From contig JBBSEC010000018.1 of assembly GCA_038240075.1 (NCBI GenBank), forward strand, positions 1 to 50,854: a stretch of 50,854 nt of DNA. The letters run 5' to 3'. Position 1 is the first letter of the stretch; every line of letters starts with the position of its first letter. A model generated the notes under the pieces. It did no database searches. It saw nothing but the letters and a program-made list of their open reading frames with translations, and was not told where the DNA came from. Origin of the DNA: DATBAK01 sp038240075 (GTDB taxonomy: Bacteria; Actinomycetota; Acidimicrobiia; IMCC26256; PALSA-610). A program made the translations under genes and the position numbers. Positions 42,162-50,621 of this stretch are shown piece after piece.

Positions 42162-42934
42162 TTGCGCCGCGCGACCCGCATGATCGTCGCGTCGTCGACC
42201 ATCGCTCGTCCCTTGCGGTACGGATTCGCGGCGAGCGCCTTGTGCACGCCGGCGAGGACCACGTCGGGTGCCACCACACGCCCGCGCGACAACGGTCGTC
42301 CGCCGTGGCGGTGCACGAAGCCGGCGGTCTGCAGCGCAACGGCGACATCGATCGCGTCGCGCCGGGCCCCACCCGCGTCAGTGACGTACCAGACGAACCT
42401 CGCGGCGGTGAGGTCGGCGGCGAGACGCGCGACGCGATCGGGATCCTCGAGCCGGGCCCGGTAGAGGGGATCGGCCGCCAGCAGGGCCGTGAGCATCCCA
42501 AGGTTGCCGAGGTCACCGACCGCCCCGCGTCTCGGGCCCATTCGCGGCATGACGACCGGCACCAGACTCGACGCCGGAGGGCCCTCGGAGAACGCGTGAC
42601 GAACGCGACGCCAGCGGGTCACGGTCATGTCGAGGATCTCGTGGCTCGCGGAACGGAGATGACCCGTGAGCTCCACGGCGAGCCCACCGAACCCGTTGCC
42701 GACCGACCAACTGGTGATCAGCCAGCCGTCGATTCCCTTCTCGTCGGGCCACTCCGCGCCGTACGGGTCGTGCACCTTGCCGCGTCGGTCCCACGGCAAC
42801 GCGACCGACTCACACGTTGGATAGAACACTTCGGCCGCGTCGGCGCGCAACGCGAGCGAGGCGGTGCGCTGCTCCCGCGCCGACGCGACACCCAGACCGC
42901 CACGCGGATCCACCGAATAGCGAACCGCGGACAC
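42116..42934 (-). CDS. Hypothetical protein, 272 aa
   Basis: Not recognised. Soluble, with no signal peptide. The N-terminal half is strand-rich (REQRTASLALRADAAEVFYP, IDGWLITSWSVGNGFGGLAVEL). The C-terminal half is helical and ends RKGRAMVDDATIMRVARRNYLDVEPWPFAAL. GTG 42934 directly abuts the pepA stop (TAG then GTG, no gap), so translation is probably re-initiated from pepA. The 3' end overlaps DUF5317 by 46 bp in the convergent direction. Context offers no function beyond co-expression with an aminopeptidase. Confidence 0.65.
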   Translation of the reverse strand: MSAVRYSVDPRGGLGVASAREQRTASLALRADAAEVFYPTCESVALPWDRRGKVHDPYGAEWPDEKGIDGWLITSWSVGNGFGGLAVELTGHLRSASHEILDMTVTRWRRVRHAFSEGPPASSLVPVVMPRMGPRRGAVGDLGNLGMLTALLAADPLYRARLEDPDRVARLAADLTAARFVWYVTDAGGARRDAIDVAVALQTAGFVHRHGGRPLSRGRVVAPDVVLAGVHKALAANPYRKGRAMVDDATIMRVARRNYLDVEPWPFAALVE

Positions 42935-44422
42935 CTACGGCTTGGTGAACGTGCTCGCGAGCTCGATGAGCGTGCGGACACCGAAGCCGGTGCCACCGCG
43001 TACGAGGTAACCGTCGTCGCTGCTCGCGCGCGCCGGGCCTGCGATGTCGAGGTGCACCCACGGCACGTCGCCCGCGAACTCCTTGAGGAACAGGCCTGCC
43101 GTCAGCGCGCCGCCGTAGCCGCCGTGCGAGATGTTCTTCATGTCGGCGACTTCGGAGTCGAGCATCTTGCGGTATTTCTCCGGCAGCGGCAGCGGCCACA
43201 CCGACTCGCCCACGGCGTCGGCCGCGGCCTGCACCTGCTTGCTCCACGAGTCGTTCGTGCCCATCAGCCCGGCCACGCCCTCGCCGAGCGCGACGACACA
43301 TGCGCCCGTGAGCGTGGCGAGGTCGATCACCGCGTCGGGCTTGTCCTCGGCCGCGAGCGACAGCGCGTCGGCGAGGATGAGGCGGCCCTCGGCGTCGGTG
43401 TTGAGCACCTCGACGGTCTTCCCGTTGCGCATGGTGAGCACGTCGCCGGGCCGGATCGCGGAGCCGCTCGGCATGTTCTCGACGAACGGCACGTAGCCGA
43501 CGACCTTGGTCTTGACGCCGAGGTCGCGCAGCGCGCACATGGCGGCAATGACGGCGGCGCCGCCGCCCATGTCGGTCTTCATCGTCTCCATGCCCGCGCC
43601 GGTCTTCAGCGAGAGGCCGCCGGAATCGAACACCACGCCCTTGCCGACGAAGGCGATCGTGCCCTTGGCCCCCGCGGGCTCGTAGCTGAGCTTCACGAAG
43701 CGGGGCGGGCGCTCCGAGCCCTTGCCGACGCCGATCACGCCGCCGAGCCGGGCCCGCTCGAGCTGTGCGCCCGACAGCACCTGCACCTTCACACCGTTCG
43801 CGGTCGCGAGCTTCTTCGCGAGTGCGGCGATGGCCTCGGGCGACTTCGCCTCGGCCGGCTCGTTCACGATGTCGCGCGCCCAGCTGACGGCCTCCGCAAC
43901 GCGCGCGCCGCGGTCGACGGCCGAGCGAATGTGCGCGCCACCGCGACCGATGAGCTTCACCGACTCGAGCTTCGACGGCTTCCCCTCGCCCTTGTAGCGG
44001 AGGAACTTGTAGCCGCCCAGCGCGACTCCCTCGACGAGCGCCTGCGCGGCCACGGGACGCTCGATCGACTCGGGCGCGGCGTCGAGCAGCGTGGTGGCGA
44101 TGCTCTGCACCTTCGAGCCGCGCCGCGCGAGCGCGGCCCCGGCGCGTCGCAGACCGTCGGTGGTGAGCTCGTCTCGCGCGCCCATGCCGACGAGGATCGC
44201 CGCGCGCGCACCCAGCGCGCCGTTGGTGGGGATCGCGAGGGTCTCGCCGGGCTTGCCCTCGAAACCGGTCTCGGCCATGAAGTCGCGCAGGCCGCCACCG
44301 ACGGCCGCGTCGACCTCCTCGGCACCGGGCCCGAGCTCACGCTCCGCGAACACGGGCACGACGAGCAGGTCGGCACGCACCGATTGGGGTGATCCGGAAA
44401 CCAGCGAGAACTTAACGGTCAC
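42935..44422 (-). CDS. pepA: Leucyl aminopeptidase (M17, cytosol aminopeptidase)
   Basis: 495-aa two-metal aminopeptidase that trims N-terminal residues from peptides in the cytosol. An N-terminal macro-like domain precedes the catalytic domain with VGKGVVFDSGGLSLK, MKTDMGGGAAV, and the M17 signature NTDAEGRLILADAL; Lys, Asp and Glu metal ligands lie in these motifs. Full length. It starts at GTG 44422, which overlaps the stop of a six-codon upstream reading frame. It is downstream of, and on the same strand as, the cobalamin adenosyltransferase gene (67-nt gap). Confidence 0.95.
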   Translation of the reverse strand: MTVKFSLVSGSPQSVRADLLVVPVFAERELGPGAEEVDAAVGGGLRDFMAETGFEGKPGETLAIPTNGALGARAAILVGMGARDELTTDGLRRAGAALARRGSKVQSIATTLLDAAPESIERPVAAQALVEGVALGGYKFLRYKGEGKPSKLESVKLIGRGGAHIRSAVDRGARVAEAVSWARDIVNEPAEAKSPEAIAALAKKLATANGVKVQVLSGAQLERARLGGVIGVGKGSERPPRFVKLSYEPAGAKGTIAFVGKGVVFDSGGLSLKTGAGMETMKTDMGGGAAVIAAMCALRDLGVKTKVVGYVPFVENMPSGSAIRPGDVLTMRNGKTVEVLNTDAEGRLILADALSLAAEDKPDAVIDLATLTGACVVALGEGVAGLMGTNDSWSKQVQAAADAVGESVWPLPLPEKYRKMLDSEVADMKNISHGGYGGALTAGLFLKEFAGDVPWVHLDIAGPARASSDDGYLVRGGTGFGVRTLIELASTFTKP

Positions 44423-44439
44423 AGCTTGCTCTTCGGCAT
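44419..44439 (-). CDS. Six-codon upstream reading frame (MPKSKL) coupled to pepA
   Basis: ATG 44439 is preceded at 6 nt by GAGGAG, a better ribosome-binding site than pepA itself has. It encodes Met-Pro-Lys-Ser-Lys-Leu, and its TGA (44421-44419) overlaps the pepA GTG as GTGA. It may be a leader peptide or a ribosome-loading site for re-initiation. The peptide ending in Leu before a leucyl aminopeptidase could be coincidence. Confidence 0.4.
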   Translation of the reverse strand: MPKSKL

Positions 44440-44489
44440 GACGGTGCTCCTCAGCAGTGAGGTGTGCGGACTGGAGTTCACTTGTGCGG

Positions 44490-45038
44490 TCATTCGCGCA
44501 CCGCTCGGAACTGGCCCTCCTGCCAGCGCGCGAGGGTGTAGACGAGATCGGCGAGCCGGTTCAGGTAGGGCACGACCGAGCTCTCGGTCTCGAGCCAGCC
44601 CTCGCCGGTCGCGCCCACGGCTTCGCGCTCGGCGCGCCGCACGACCGTGCGCGCGACGTCGAGGGCCGCGGCCGAGGGGTTCTCGCCGGGCAGGACGAAC
44701 TCGCGCGGCGCTTCGAAGCGCTCGGTGATGTCGTCGATGACAGGCTCGAGCGCCGCGACCATCTCCGGGGTCACGCGCGAGACGCCCGGTTCGAGCAGGT
44801 GGCGGCGGTCGGGAGCCGTGGCGAGCTCGGCACCGGCGACGAACAGCTCCCGCTGGAGCCGGATGAGAAGGTCGTTCAGCTCGGAGCCGCGCTCGCTCAG
44901 CGCCCGGGCGACCCCCAGCGCGCTGACGGCCTCGTCGACGGTTCCGTACGCCGACGGACCGCTCGTCGCCTTGCCGACACGGCCGCCGTGGAACAGACCT
45001 GTGGACCCGTCATCACCGGTGCGCGTGTAGACCTTCAC
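44490..45038 (-). CDS. ATP:cob(I)alamin adenosyltransferase, PduO type
   Basis: 182-aa trimeric enzyme that makes adenosylcobalamin, the cofactor of methylmalonyl-CoA mutase. It has the ATP-binding N-terminus VYTRTGDDGSTGL, GTVDEAVSALG, the helix RTVVRRAEREAV with the conserved Arg, and YLNRLADLVY. GTG 45038 was chosen because homologues begin right at this motif and a TAAACT (45054 to 45049) lies 10 nt upstream; the longer form from ATG 45059 would place that hexamer inside the coding sequence. Divergent from metH with 56 bp between starts, so the two cobalamin genes share a control region. Confidence 0.92.
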   Translation of the reverse strand: MKVYTRTGDDGSTGLFHGGRVGKATSGPSAYGTVDEAVSALGVARALSERGSELNDLLIRLQRELFVAGAELATAPDRRHLLEPGVSRVTPEMVAALEPVIDDITERFEAPREFVLPGENPSAAALDVARTVVRRAEREAVGATGEGWLETESSVVPYLNRLADLVYTLARWQEGQFRAVRE

Positions 45039-45048
45039 AACGCCGGCG

Positions 45049-45054
45049 AGTTTA
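45049..45054 (-). promoter_or_regulatory. Predicted -10 of the cobalamin adenosyltransferase gene
   Basis: Minus-strand TAAACT (45054 to 45049), 10 nt before GTG 45038. It implies a very short leader of a few nucleotides. Confidence 0.4.
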
Positions 45055-45082
45055 CGCATGGGCCCTCGAGCCGTTGGCCCCG

Positions 45083-45088
45083 TATCCT
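45083..45088 (+). promoter_or_regulatory. Predicted -10 of metH
   Basis: TATCCT, 6 nt before GTG 45095. It decides the leaderless GTG start. With 56 bp between divergent starts there is no room for a cobalamin riboswitch. Confidence 0.5.
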
Positions 45089-45094
45089 GGGGCG

Positions 45095-48000
45095 GTGGCT
45101 GACTTCCTCGAGACCCTGAGCACGCGGGTCCTGATCTTCGACGGTGCCTTCGGCACCTGGGTGCAGGGCCGCGACCTCGGCCCCGACGACTTCGGAGGGG
45201 CTGCGCTCGAGGGCTGCAACGAGAACCTCGTGCTCACCCGGCCCGACGAGGTCGCCGAGATGCACCGCCAGTTCTTCGAGGTCGGGAGCGACGCGGTCGA
45301 GACCGCCACCTTCGGCGCCTTCTCGCTCGTCCTCAACGAATACGACATCGCCGACCAGGCGTACGACATCAACCTCAAGGCCGCCCAGATCGCCCGCGAG
45401 GTCGCGAGCGGCTTCGCGACCCCGTCCCGGCCCCGGTTCGTCATTGGCTCGATCGGACCGGGCACCAAGCTCCCGTCGCTCGGCCACATCGACTTCGCGA
45501 CGCTGCGTGACTCCTACGAGGTGCAGGCGCGTGGCCTCCTCGCCGGCGGCACCGACGTCTTCCTCATCGAGACGGTGATGGACCTGCTCCAGGGCAAGGC
45601 CGCGATGATCGCCTGCCGGCGCGCGATGGCCGCCGAGGGCCGCACGGTCCCGATCATGGTGCAGGTCACGGTGGAGACGACGGGCCGGATGCTCGTCGGC
45701 TCCGAGATCGGCGCCGCGCTCACCGCGCTCGAGGCCATGAAGCCCGACGTGATCGGCATGAACTGCGCAACCGGGCCCGGCGAGATGACCGAGCACCTGC
45801 GGCATCTCTCGCAGCACGCGCGGACCTACCTCTCGTGCCTTCCCAACGCGGGGCTGCCCTCGATCGTCGACGGCCACACCCACTACGACCTCACGCCGAG
45901 TCAGCTCGCCGACGCGCACGAGCGCTTCGTCTCCGAGTTCGGCGTGAACATCGTCGGCGGTTGCTGCGGCACCACGCCGGAGCACCTGAAGGCCGTGGTC
46001 GACCGCATCGGCAACGACCGCGCGCCGGTGGCCCGCAACCCCGAGCACGAACCGGGTTGCTCGTCGATCTACAGCCACGTGCCGTTTCACCAGGAACTCG
46101 CGTACCTCGCCGTCGGCGAGCGCACGAACGCGAACGGCTCCCGGAAGTTCCGCGACGCGATGCTCGAAGGCGACTTCGACACGTGTGTGCAGATGGCACG
46201 CGAGCAGGTGAAGGAAGGCGCGCACGTGCTCGACGTGTGCGTCGACTACGTCGGGCGCGACGGCGCCGACGACATGGACGAGATCGCGAAGCGCTTCGCC
46301 ACCCAGGCCTCGCTCCCGCTCGTGTTCGACTCGACCGAACCGGCGGTGCTCGAAGCCGGTCTTCGGCACCACGGCGGCAAGGCGCTGCTCAACTCGGCCA
46401 ACCTCGAAGAGGGCGAGGGCGAAGGCAAGCGCATGGACCGCGTGCTCTCGCTGGCCCGGGAGTACGGCGCGGCCGTGATCTGCCTCACGATCGACGAAGA
46501 GGGTCAGGCCCGCGACGCCGACTGGAAGCTCCGTGTCGCGCACCGCATCTACGACATCGCGACCGAGAAGTACGGCATCGACGGCAGCGACCTCATCTTC
46601 GATGCCCTCACGTTCCCCCTGAGCGCCGGCACCGAGGATCTCCGGCGCGACGGCATGGAGACCATCGAGGCCATCCGCCGCATCAAGGCCGAGCTTCCGG
46701 GCGCATCAACGATTCTCGGGCTCTCCAACGTGTCGTTCGGGCTCAAGCCCGCGGCTCGCCACGTGCTCAACAGCGTGTTCCTGCACGAGTGCCGCGAAGC
46801 CGGGCTCGACGCCGCGATCGTCCATGCGGCGCGCATCATGGCGATGCACAAGATCGACGAGCACGCGCGCGAGGTTGCGCTCGATCTCATCTACGACCGT
46901 CGCCGCGACGGCTACGACCCGCTGCAAGAGTTCATGACGCTGTTCGAGAACGTCGACGCGAGCGCGGTCGAGCGCGAAGACCGTTCCGGCTGGCCGGTTG
47001 CCGAACGACTCAAGCACCGCATCATCGACGGCGAGCGCGACGGCATCGAAGCCGATCTCGAAGAGCAGCTGCAGACGATGGACGCGCTCGGCATCGTGAA
47101 CGACGTCCTGCTGAGCGGGATGAAGGTCGTCGGTGAGCTCTTCGGCAGAGGCGAGATGCAGCTCCCGTTCGTGCTCCAGAGCGCGGAGACCATGAAGACG
47201 TCGGTTGCGTACCTCGAGCCGCACATGGAACGCGTCGACGGCGAAGGCAAGGGCACGATCGTGCTCGGCACCGTCAAGGGCGACGTGCACGACATCGGCA
47301 AGAACCTCGTCGACATCATCCTGTCGAACAACGGCTACACCGTGCACAACCTCGGCATCAAGGTGCCGATCCACGACCTCGTCGACGCCGCGGTGAACAT
47401 GAACGCCGACGCGATCGGCATGAGCGGCCTGCTCGTGAAGAGCACGCTCATCATGCGCGAGAACCTCGTCGAGATGAACGAACGGGGCCTCGAGCGCATC
47501 CCGGTGCTGCTCGGCGGCGCCGCGCTCACCCGCAACTACGTCGAGCACGATCTGCGCAACGTGTACAACGGTCGCGTCTTCTACGGCAAGGATGCGTTCG
47601 AAGGCCTGCGCACGATCGAGACGCTCATGGAGGGCAAGCGCAGCGGCAACCTCGACCCCGACTTCGGGACGGTGCCGGCCGAGCGCACTGTGACCACCCG
47701 TCGCCACGAGGAAGCCCCGGTCGACGCGAACATCGAGATCCCCGCGCGTTCCGACGTCGCCACCGACAGCCGCATCTTCACGCCCCCGTTCGTGGGCTCA
47801 CGCGTCGCCAAAGGCATCTCCCTCGACGACATCGCCGGCTACGTGAACGAGACCGCGCTCTTCCGCGGCCAGTGGCAGTTCCGCCCCGACAAGGCCAAGG
47901 GCGAGAGCGACGACGACTTTCGTGAGCGACTGCGGCCGGTGCTGCGCGACCAGCTCGAGACCGCGAAGGCCCAAGGGCTGCTGAACCCCGCCGCGGCATG

Positions 48001-48565
48001 GGGGTACTTCGCCGTCAACAGCGAGGGCAACGATCTCGTGGTGTGGAAGGACGACGATCGCACCCAGGAGTGGCTGCGGTTCTCGTTCCCCCGTCAGCGC
48101 GGCGAGCGGTTCCTCTGCATCTCCGACTTCTTCCGGCCCGCCGTCTCCGGCGAGCCCGACTACGCGGCCTTCCACGTGGTCACGATGGGCACGCGCGCCA
48201 GCGAACGCGAGCAGGAGCTCTTCCAGGCCGACAAGTACCAGGACTACCTGCTCCTGCACGGCGTATCGGTCGAGATGACCGAAGCGCTCGCCGAGTACTG
48301 GCACCGCCGGATCCGCGAGGAGTGGGGCTTCGCCGACGAGGACGGGCCGACGATCGCGGGGCTGTTCCGCCAGCAGTACCGAGGCTCGCGCTACTCGTGG
48401 GGCTACCCGGCCTGCCCCGACCTCGACGATCAGGCGAAGCTCGAGGAGCTGCTCGAGATGGACCGCATCGGCGTGTCGCTCACCGAGGAGTTCCACCTGG
48501 TTCCGGAGCAGAGCACCTCGGCGATCATCGTCTCGCATCCCGAGGCCAAGTACTTCGTTGCCTGA
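45095..48565 (+). CDS. metH: Cobalamin-dependent methionine synthase
   Basis: 1156-aa four-module enzyme that transfers the methyl of 5-methyltetrahydrofolate to homocysteine through cobalamin. The homocysteine domain (about 1-320) starts with LIFDGAFGTWVQ and has zinc-binding GGCCGTTPEHL. The folate barrel (about 330-600) has GERTNANGSRKF. The cap and B12 domain (about 630-870) has GDVHDIGKNLVDIIL, where His732 is the cobalt ligand. The reactivation domain (about 890-1156) ends with PACPDLDDQAKL and SYNP-like sequence. GTG 45095 is supported by TATCCT 6 nt upstream. Its stop overlaps the TTG of the next gene. Confidence 0.97.
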   Translation: MADFLETLSTRVLIFDGAFGTWVQGRDLGPDDFGGAALEGCNENLVLTRPDEVAEMHRQFFEVGSDAVETATFGAFSLVLNEYDIADQAYDINLKAAQIAREVASGFATPSRPRFVIGSIGPGTKLPSLGHIDFATLRDSYEVQARGLLAGGTDVFLIETVMDLLQGKAAMIACRRAMAAEGRTVPIMVQVTVETTGRMLVGSEIGAALTALEAMKPDVIGMNCATGPGEMTEHLRHLSQHARTYLSCLPNAGLPSIVDGHTHYDLTPSQLADAHERFVSEFGVNIVGGCCGTTPEHLKAVVDRIGNDRAPVARNPEHEPGCSSIYSHVPFHQELAYLAVGERTNANGSRKFRDAMLEGDFDTCVQMAREQVKEGAHVLDVCVDYVGRDGADDMDEIAKRFATQASLPLVFDSTEPAVLEAGLRHHGGKALLNSANLEEGEGEGKRMDRVLSLAREYGAAVICLTIDEEGQARDADWKLRVAHRIYDIATEKYGIDGSDLIFDALTFPLSAGTEDLRRDGMETIEAIRRIKAELPGASTILGLSNVSFGLKPAARHVLNSVFLHECREAGLDAAIVHAARIMAMHKIDEHAREVALDLIYDRRRDGYDPLQEFMTLFENVDASAVEREDRSGWPVAERLKHRIIDGERDGIEADLEEQLQTMDALGIVNDVLLSGMKVVGELFGRGEMQLPFVLQSAETMKTSVAYLEPHMERVDGEGKGTIVLGTVKGDVHDIGKNLVDIILSNNGYTVHNLGIKVPIHDLVDAAVNMNADAIGMSGLLVKSTLIMRENLVEMNERGLERIPVLLGGAALTRNYVEHDLRNVYNGRVFYGKDAFEGLRTIETLMEGKRSGNLDPDFGTVPAERTVTTRRHEEAPVDANIEIPARSDVATDSRIFTPPFVGSRVAKGISLDDIAGYVNETALFRGQWQFRPDKAKGESDDDFRERLRPVLRDQLETAKAQGLLNPAAAWGYFAVNSEGNDLVVWKDDDRTQEWLRFSFPRQRGERFLCISDFFRPAVSGEPDYAAFHVVTMGTRASEREQELFQADKYQDYLLLHGVSVEMTEALAEYWHRRIREEWGFADEDGPTIAGLFRQQYRGSRYSWGYPACPDLDDQAKLEELLEMDRIGVSLTEEFHLVPEQSTSAIIVSHPEAKYFVA

Positions 48566-50603
48566 AGCGGCCACCGCCACTACTGAGGACGTAGTTGGCG
48601 ATACTGACGACGCCACGGACGACGAAGCTCGGCGCGACGACGGGTGGGCCCACGCGCGGTTTCGCCTCCGCGACCTCCGCGGCCGCGACCGATGGCTTGC
48701 GATCGGACTGCTCGTCGCGGTGCTCGTGCCGTTCGTGGTCGCGCTCGTGCGCGCGCTGCACGACGGCTGGGTGCCGAGCGGTGACGAGGCGAACATCGCG
48801 ACACGCGCGCACGACGTCTTCACCCGCCACCCGCCGCTGACCGGCCTGCCGTCGACCTCGAGGTTGTACGGCGACAAGATCTCGACCAACCATCCCGGGC
48901 CATTCGAGTTCTACGTGATGGCCGTGCCACTGCGGGTCTTCGGTCTGTCGGTCGGCCCGTTGCTCACTGCGGCCGCGATCAACGCCGCGTTCGGGCTCGT
49001 CGTGCTCTGGGCGTTCTTCCGCCGGCTCGGACTGACCGCGATGGTGTGGGCCGGCGTGATGCTGCTCGCGGTGTTCTGGTCGGGCGGAACCGCGGTGCTC
49101 ACCGACACGCTCAGCTCCAACATGACGATGTACGCGCTGCTGTGCACCGCGGTGTTGGCGTGGGCGCTCATCGACGGCGACCTCCGGTTGCTTCCGCTCG
49201 CGGGGGTGGTGGCGAGCTACGCCGCGCAACAGCACCTCGCCGCGGGCCTGGTCGTTGTGGTGATGACGGTTGCCGTCGCCGTCGGGCTCGCGGTGCAGAT
49301 CGTGGCGCGCGCGCGTCGCGGCGACACGACGATCGCCCGGACCACCGTGACGTGGACGCTCGTCGCCTTCGCCGTGGCTGTGGCCTGCTGGATACCGGTC
49401 TTCGTCGACGAGATCAAGCATCATCCCGGCAACCTCACCGAGATCGTCAAGTTCGCGCGCGACAACTCGCGGCCGACGTTGGGCTTCCATTCAGGCGTCT
49501 ACCAGGCCCTGCACGCGATCACGCCTCCGACCGTGCTCGGCCGGACCGACACGGTCGGCTACTTCTTCCTGCCCCGCAGCTCCGCGTCGATGGACGCGAT
49601 CGGGTTCGTCATCGTCGCCGCGCTGGTTGCCGTCGCGTGGTTGGCGCGCTCGCGTTCGCGCGCGCTCTCGCGGCTCGCCGTCGTCACGTTGGTATTGCTG
49701 GCGGCGGGTGTGATCAACGGCGGAAACGTTCCGGCGAGCCTCGAATCGTTCCGGGTGAACCTCTACCGGTGGACGTGGGCAGCCGCGTTCCTGACCTGGA
49801 CGACGATCGGGATCGGCCTGGCGTTCCTGGCCGGACGCACACCGCTACGACGCGCGCGGCACTTCGCGGCACCGGCGCTGCTCATCATCGCCGCGCTGAT
49901 CGCGACGACGACCGTGTTCGTCAGCGGTCGCGACGATCACAACCGCGAAGCGCCCGGGTTCGCGCTGGAGAAGCGCGTCGGTGCCGCCGTGCTCGCGCGC
50001 GTCGACCACCACCATCCGGTCGTCGTCGTCACCTACGGCTACGCCGCGGGCATCTCGGTCGGCCCGTACGTCATCCTCCGCCTCATCGAGGCCGGCGTGC
50101 CGGTCGAGACGCCGGCGTCCCTCGCTGCGACCTACGGGAACGCGCGGGTGTACCGCCCCGACTCCGAGCCCTCCGCGCTCGTCATCTCGAGCGCGGCGCG
50201 GAAGCTCGACCCGGAGCCCGGCACATTGGTGACGACGCAGCTGTTCTCCGCGGAACGCTCCCGACTGCTCGACGAGCTGGCGGCCGACGTGCGCGCCGGG
50301 AAGATCGTGCTGACTCCCGACGCACGGGCGCGCATCGAGCGGAGGTACGCCGCGGCGGCGCGCACGTTCGTTCACGATCTGCTCGACGGACTCTCCACTG
50401 ATCCGCGCGCGGTGCTGGAACAGCCGACGGTGCTCGCGCTCGTCGTCGACGGAATGATCAGCGCGCCCGCGACCGACCGGGCCACGGCGCGACGGCTGCT
50501 CGAGCTCCCGGCGGATCAGACCACGATCGGCGGCGACGAGCAGCTCCAGGTCCATCTTCTGACCCCCGCGCAGCTGCGCTCGGTCCAGCTCCCCGGCCTG
50601 TAA
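48558..50603 (+). CDS. Polytopic membrane protein, GT-C (family 39-like) glycosyltransferase candidate
   Basis: 681-aa protein: an acidic cytoplasmic N-terminus of about 40 residues, a first helix at about 47-66, then an outward loop with SGDEANIATRAHDVFTRHPP. An acidic DE pair after the first helix is typical of GT-C enzymes that use polyprenyl-phosphate sugars. About ten further helices follow (for example LLTAAAINAAFGLVVLWAFF, VVVVMTVAVAVGLAVQIVA). A soluble C-terminal domain of about 200 residues starts after SGRDDHNREAP. The TTG start at 48558 lies inside the metH stop region, so expression follows metH by coupling. The following gene is a family-2 glycosyltransferase, consistent with an envelope glycan role. 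Confidence 0.75.
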   Translation: MPEAATATTEDVVGDTDDATDDEARRDDGWAHARFRLRDLRGRDRWLAIGLLVAVLVPFVVALVRALHDGWVPSGDEANIATRAHDVFTRHPPLTGLPSTSRLYGDKISTNHPGPFEFYVMAVPLRVFGLSVGPLLTAAAINAAFGLVVLWAFFRRLGLTAMVWAGVMLLAVFWSGGTAVLTDTLSSNMTMYALLCTAVLAWALIDGDLRLLPLAGVVASYAAQQHLAAGLVVVVMTVAVAVGLAVQIVARARRGDTTIARTTVTWTLVAFAVAVACWIPVFVDEIKHHPGNLTEIVKFARDNSRPTLGFHSGVYQALHAITPPTVLGRTDTVGYFFLPRSSASMDAIGFVIVAALVAVAWLARSRSRALSRLAVVTLVLLAAGVINGGNVPASLESFRVNLYRWTWAAAFLTWTTIGIGLAFLAGRTPLRRARHFAAPALLIIAALIATTTVFVSGRDDHNREAPGFALEKRVGAAVLARVDHHHPVVVVTYGYAAGISVGPYVILRLIEAGVPVETPASLAATYGNARVYRPDSEPSALVISSAARKLDPEPGTLVTTQLFSAERSRLLDELAADVRAGKIVLTPDARARIERRYAAAARTFVHDLLDGLSTDPRAVLEQPTVLALVVDGMISAPATDRATARRLLELPADQTTIGGDEQLQVHLLTPAQLRSVQLPGL

Positions 50604-50608
50604 CCGCC

Positions 50609-50614
50609 TACCCT
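50609..50614 (+). promoter_or_regulatory. Predicted -10 of the GT2 gene
   Basis: TACCCT, 7 nt before GTG 50622, with no ribosome-binding site in the 18-nt gap after the upstream stop. Confidence 0.45.
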
Positions 50615-50621
50615 TCCGTGC

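Noticed and set aside
45060..45094. Cobalamin riboswitch upstream of metH
   Set aside because: Only 56 bp separate the divergent starts, and no B12-box-like sequence or multi-stem fold is visible.
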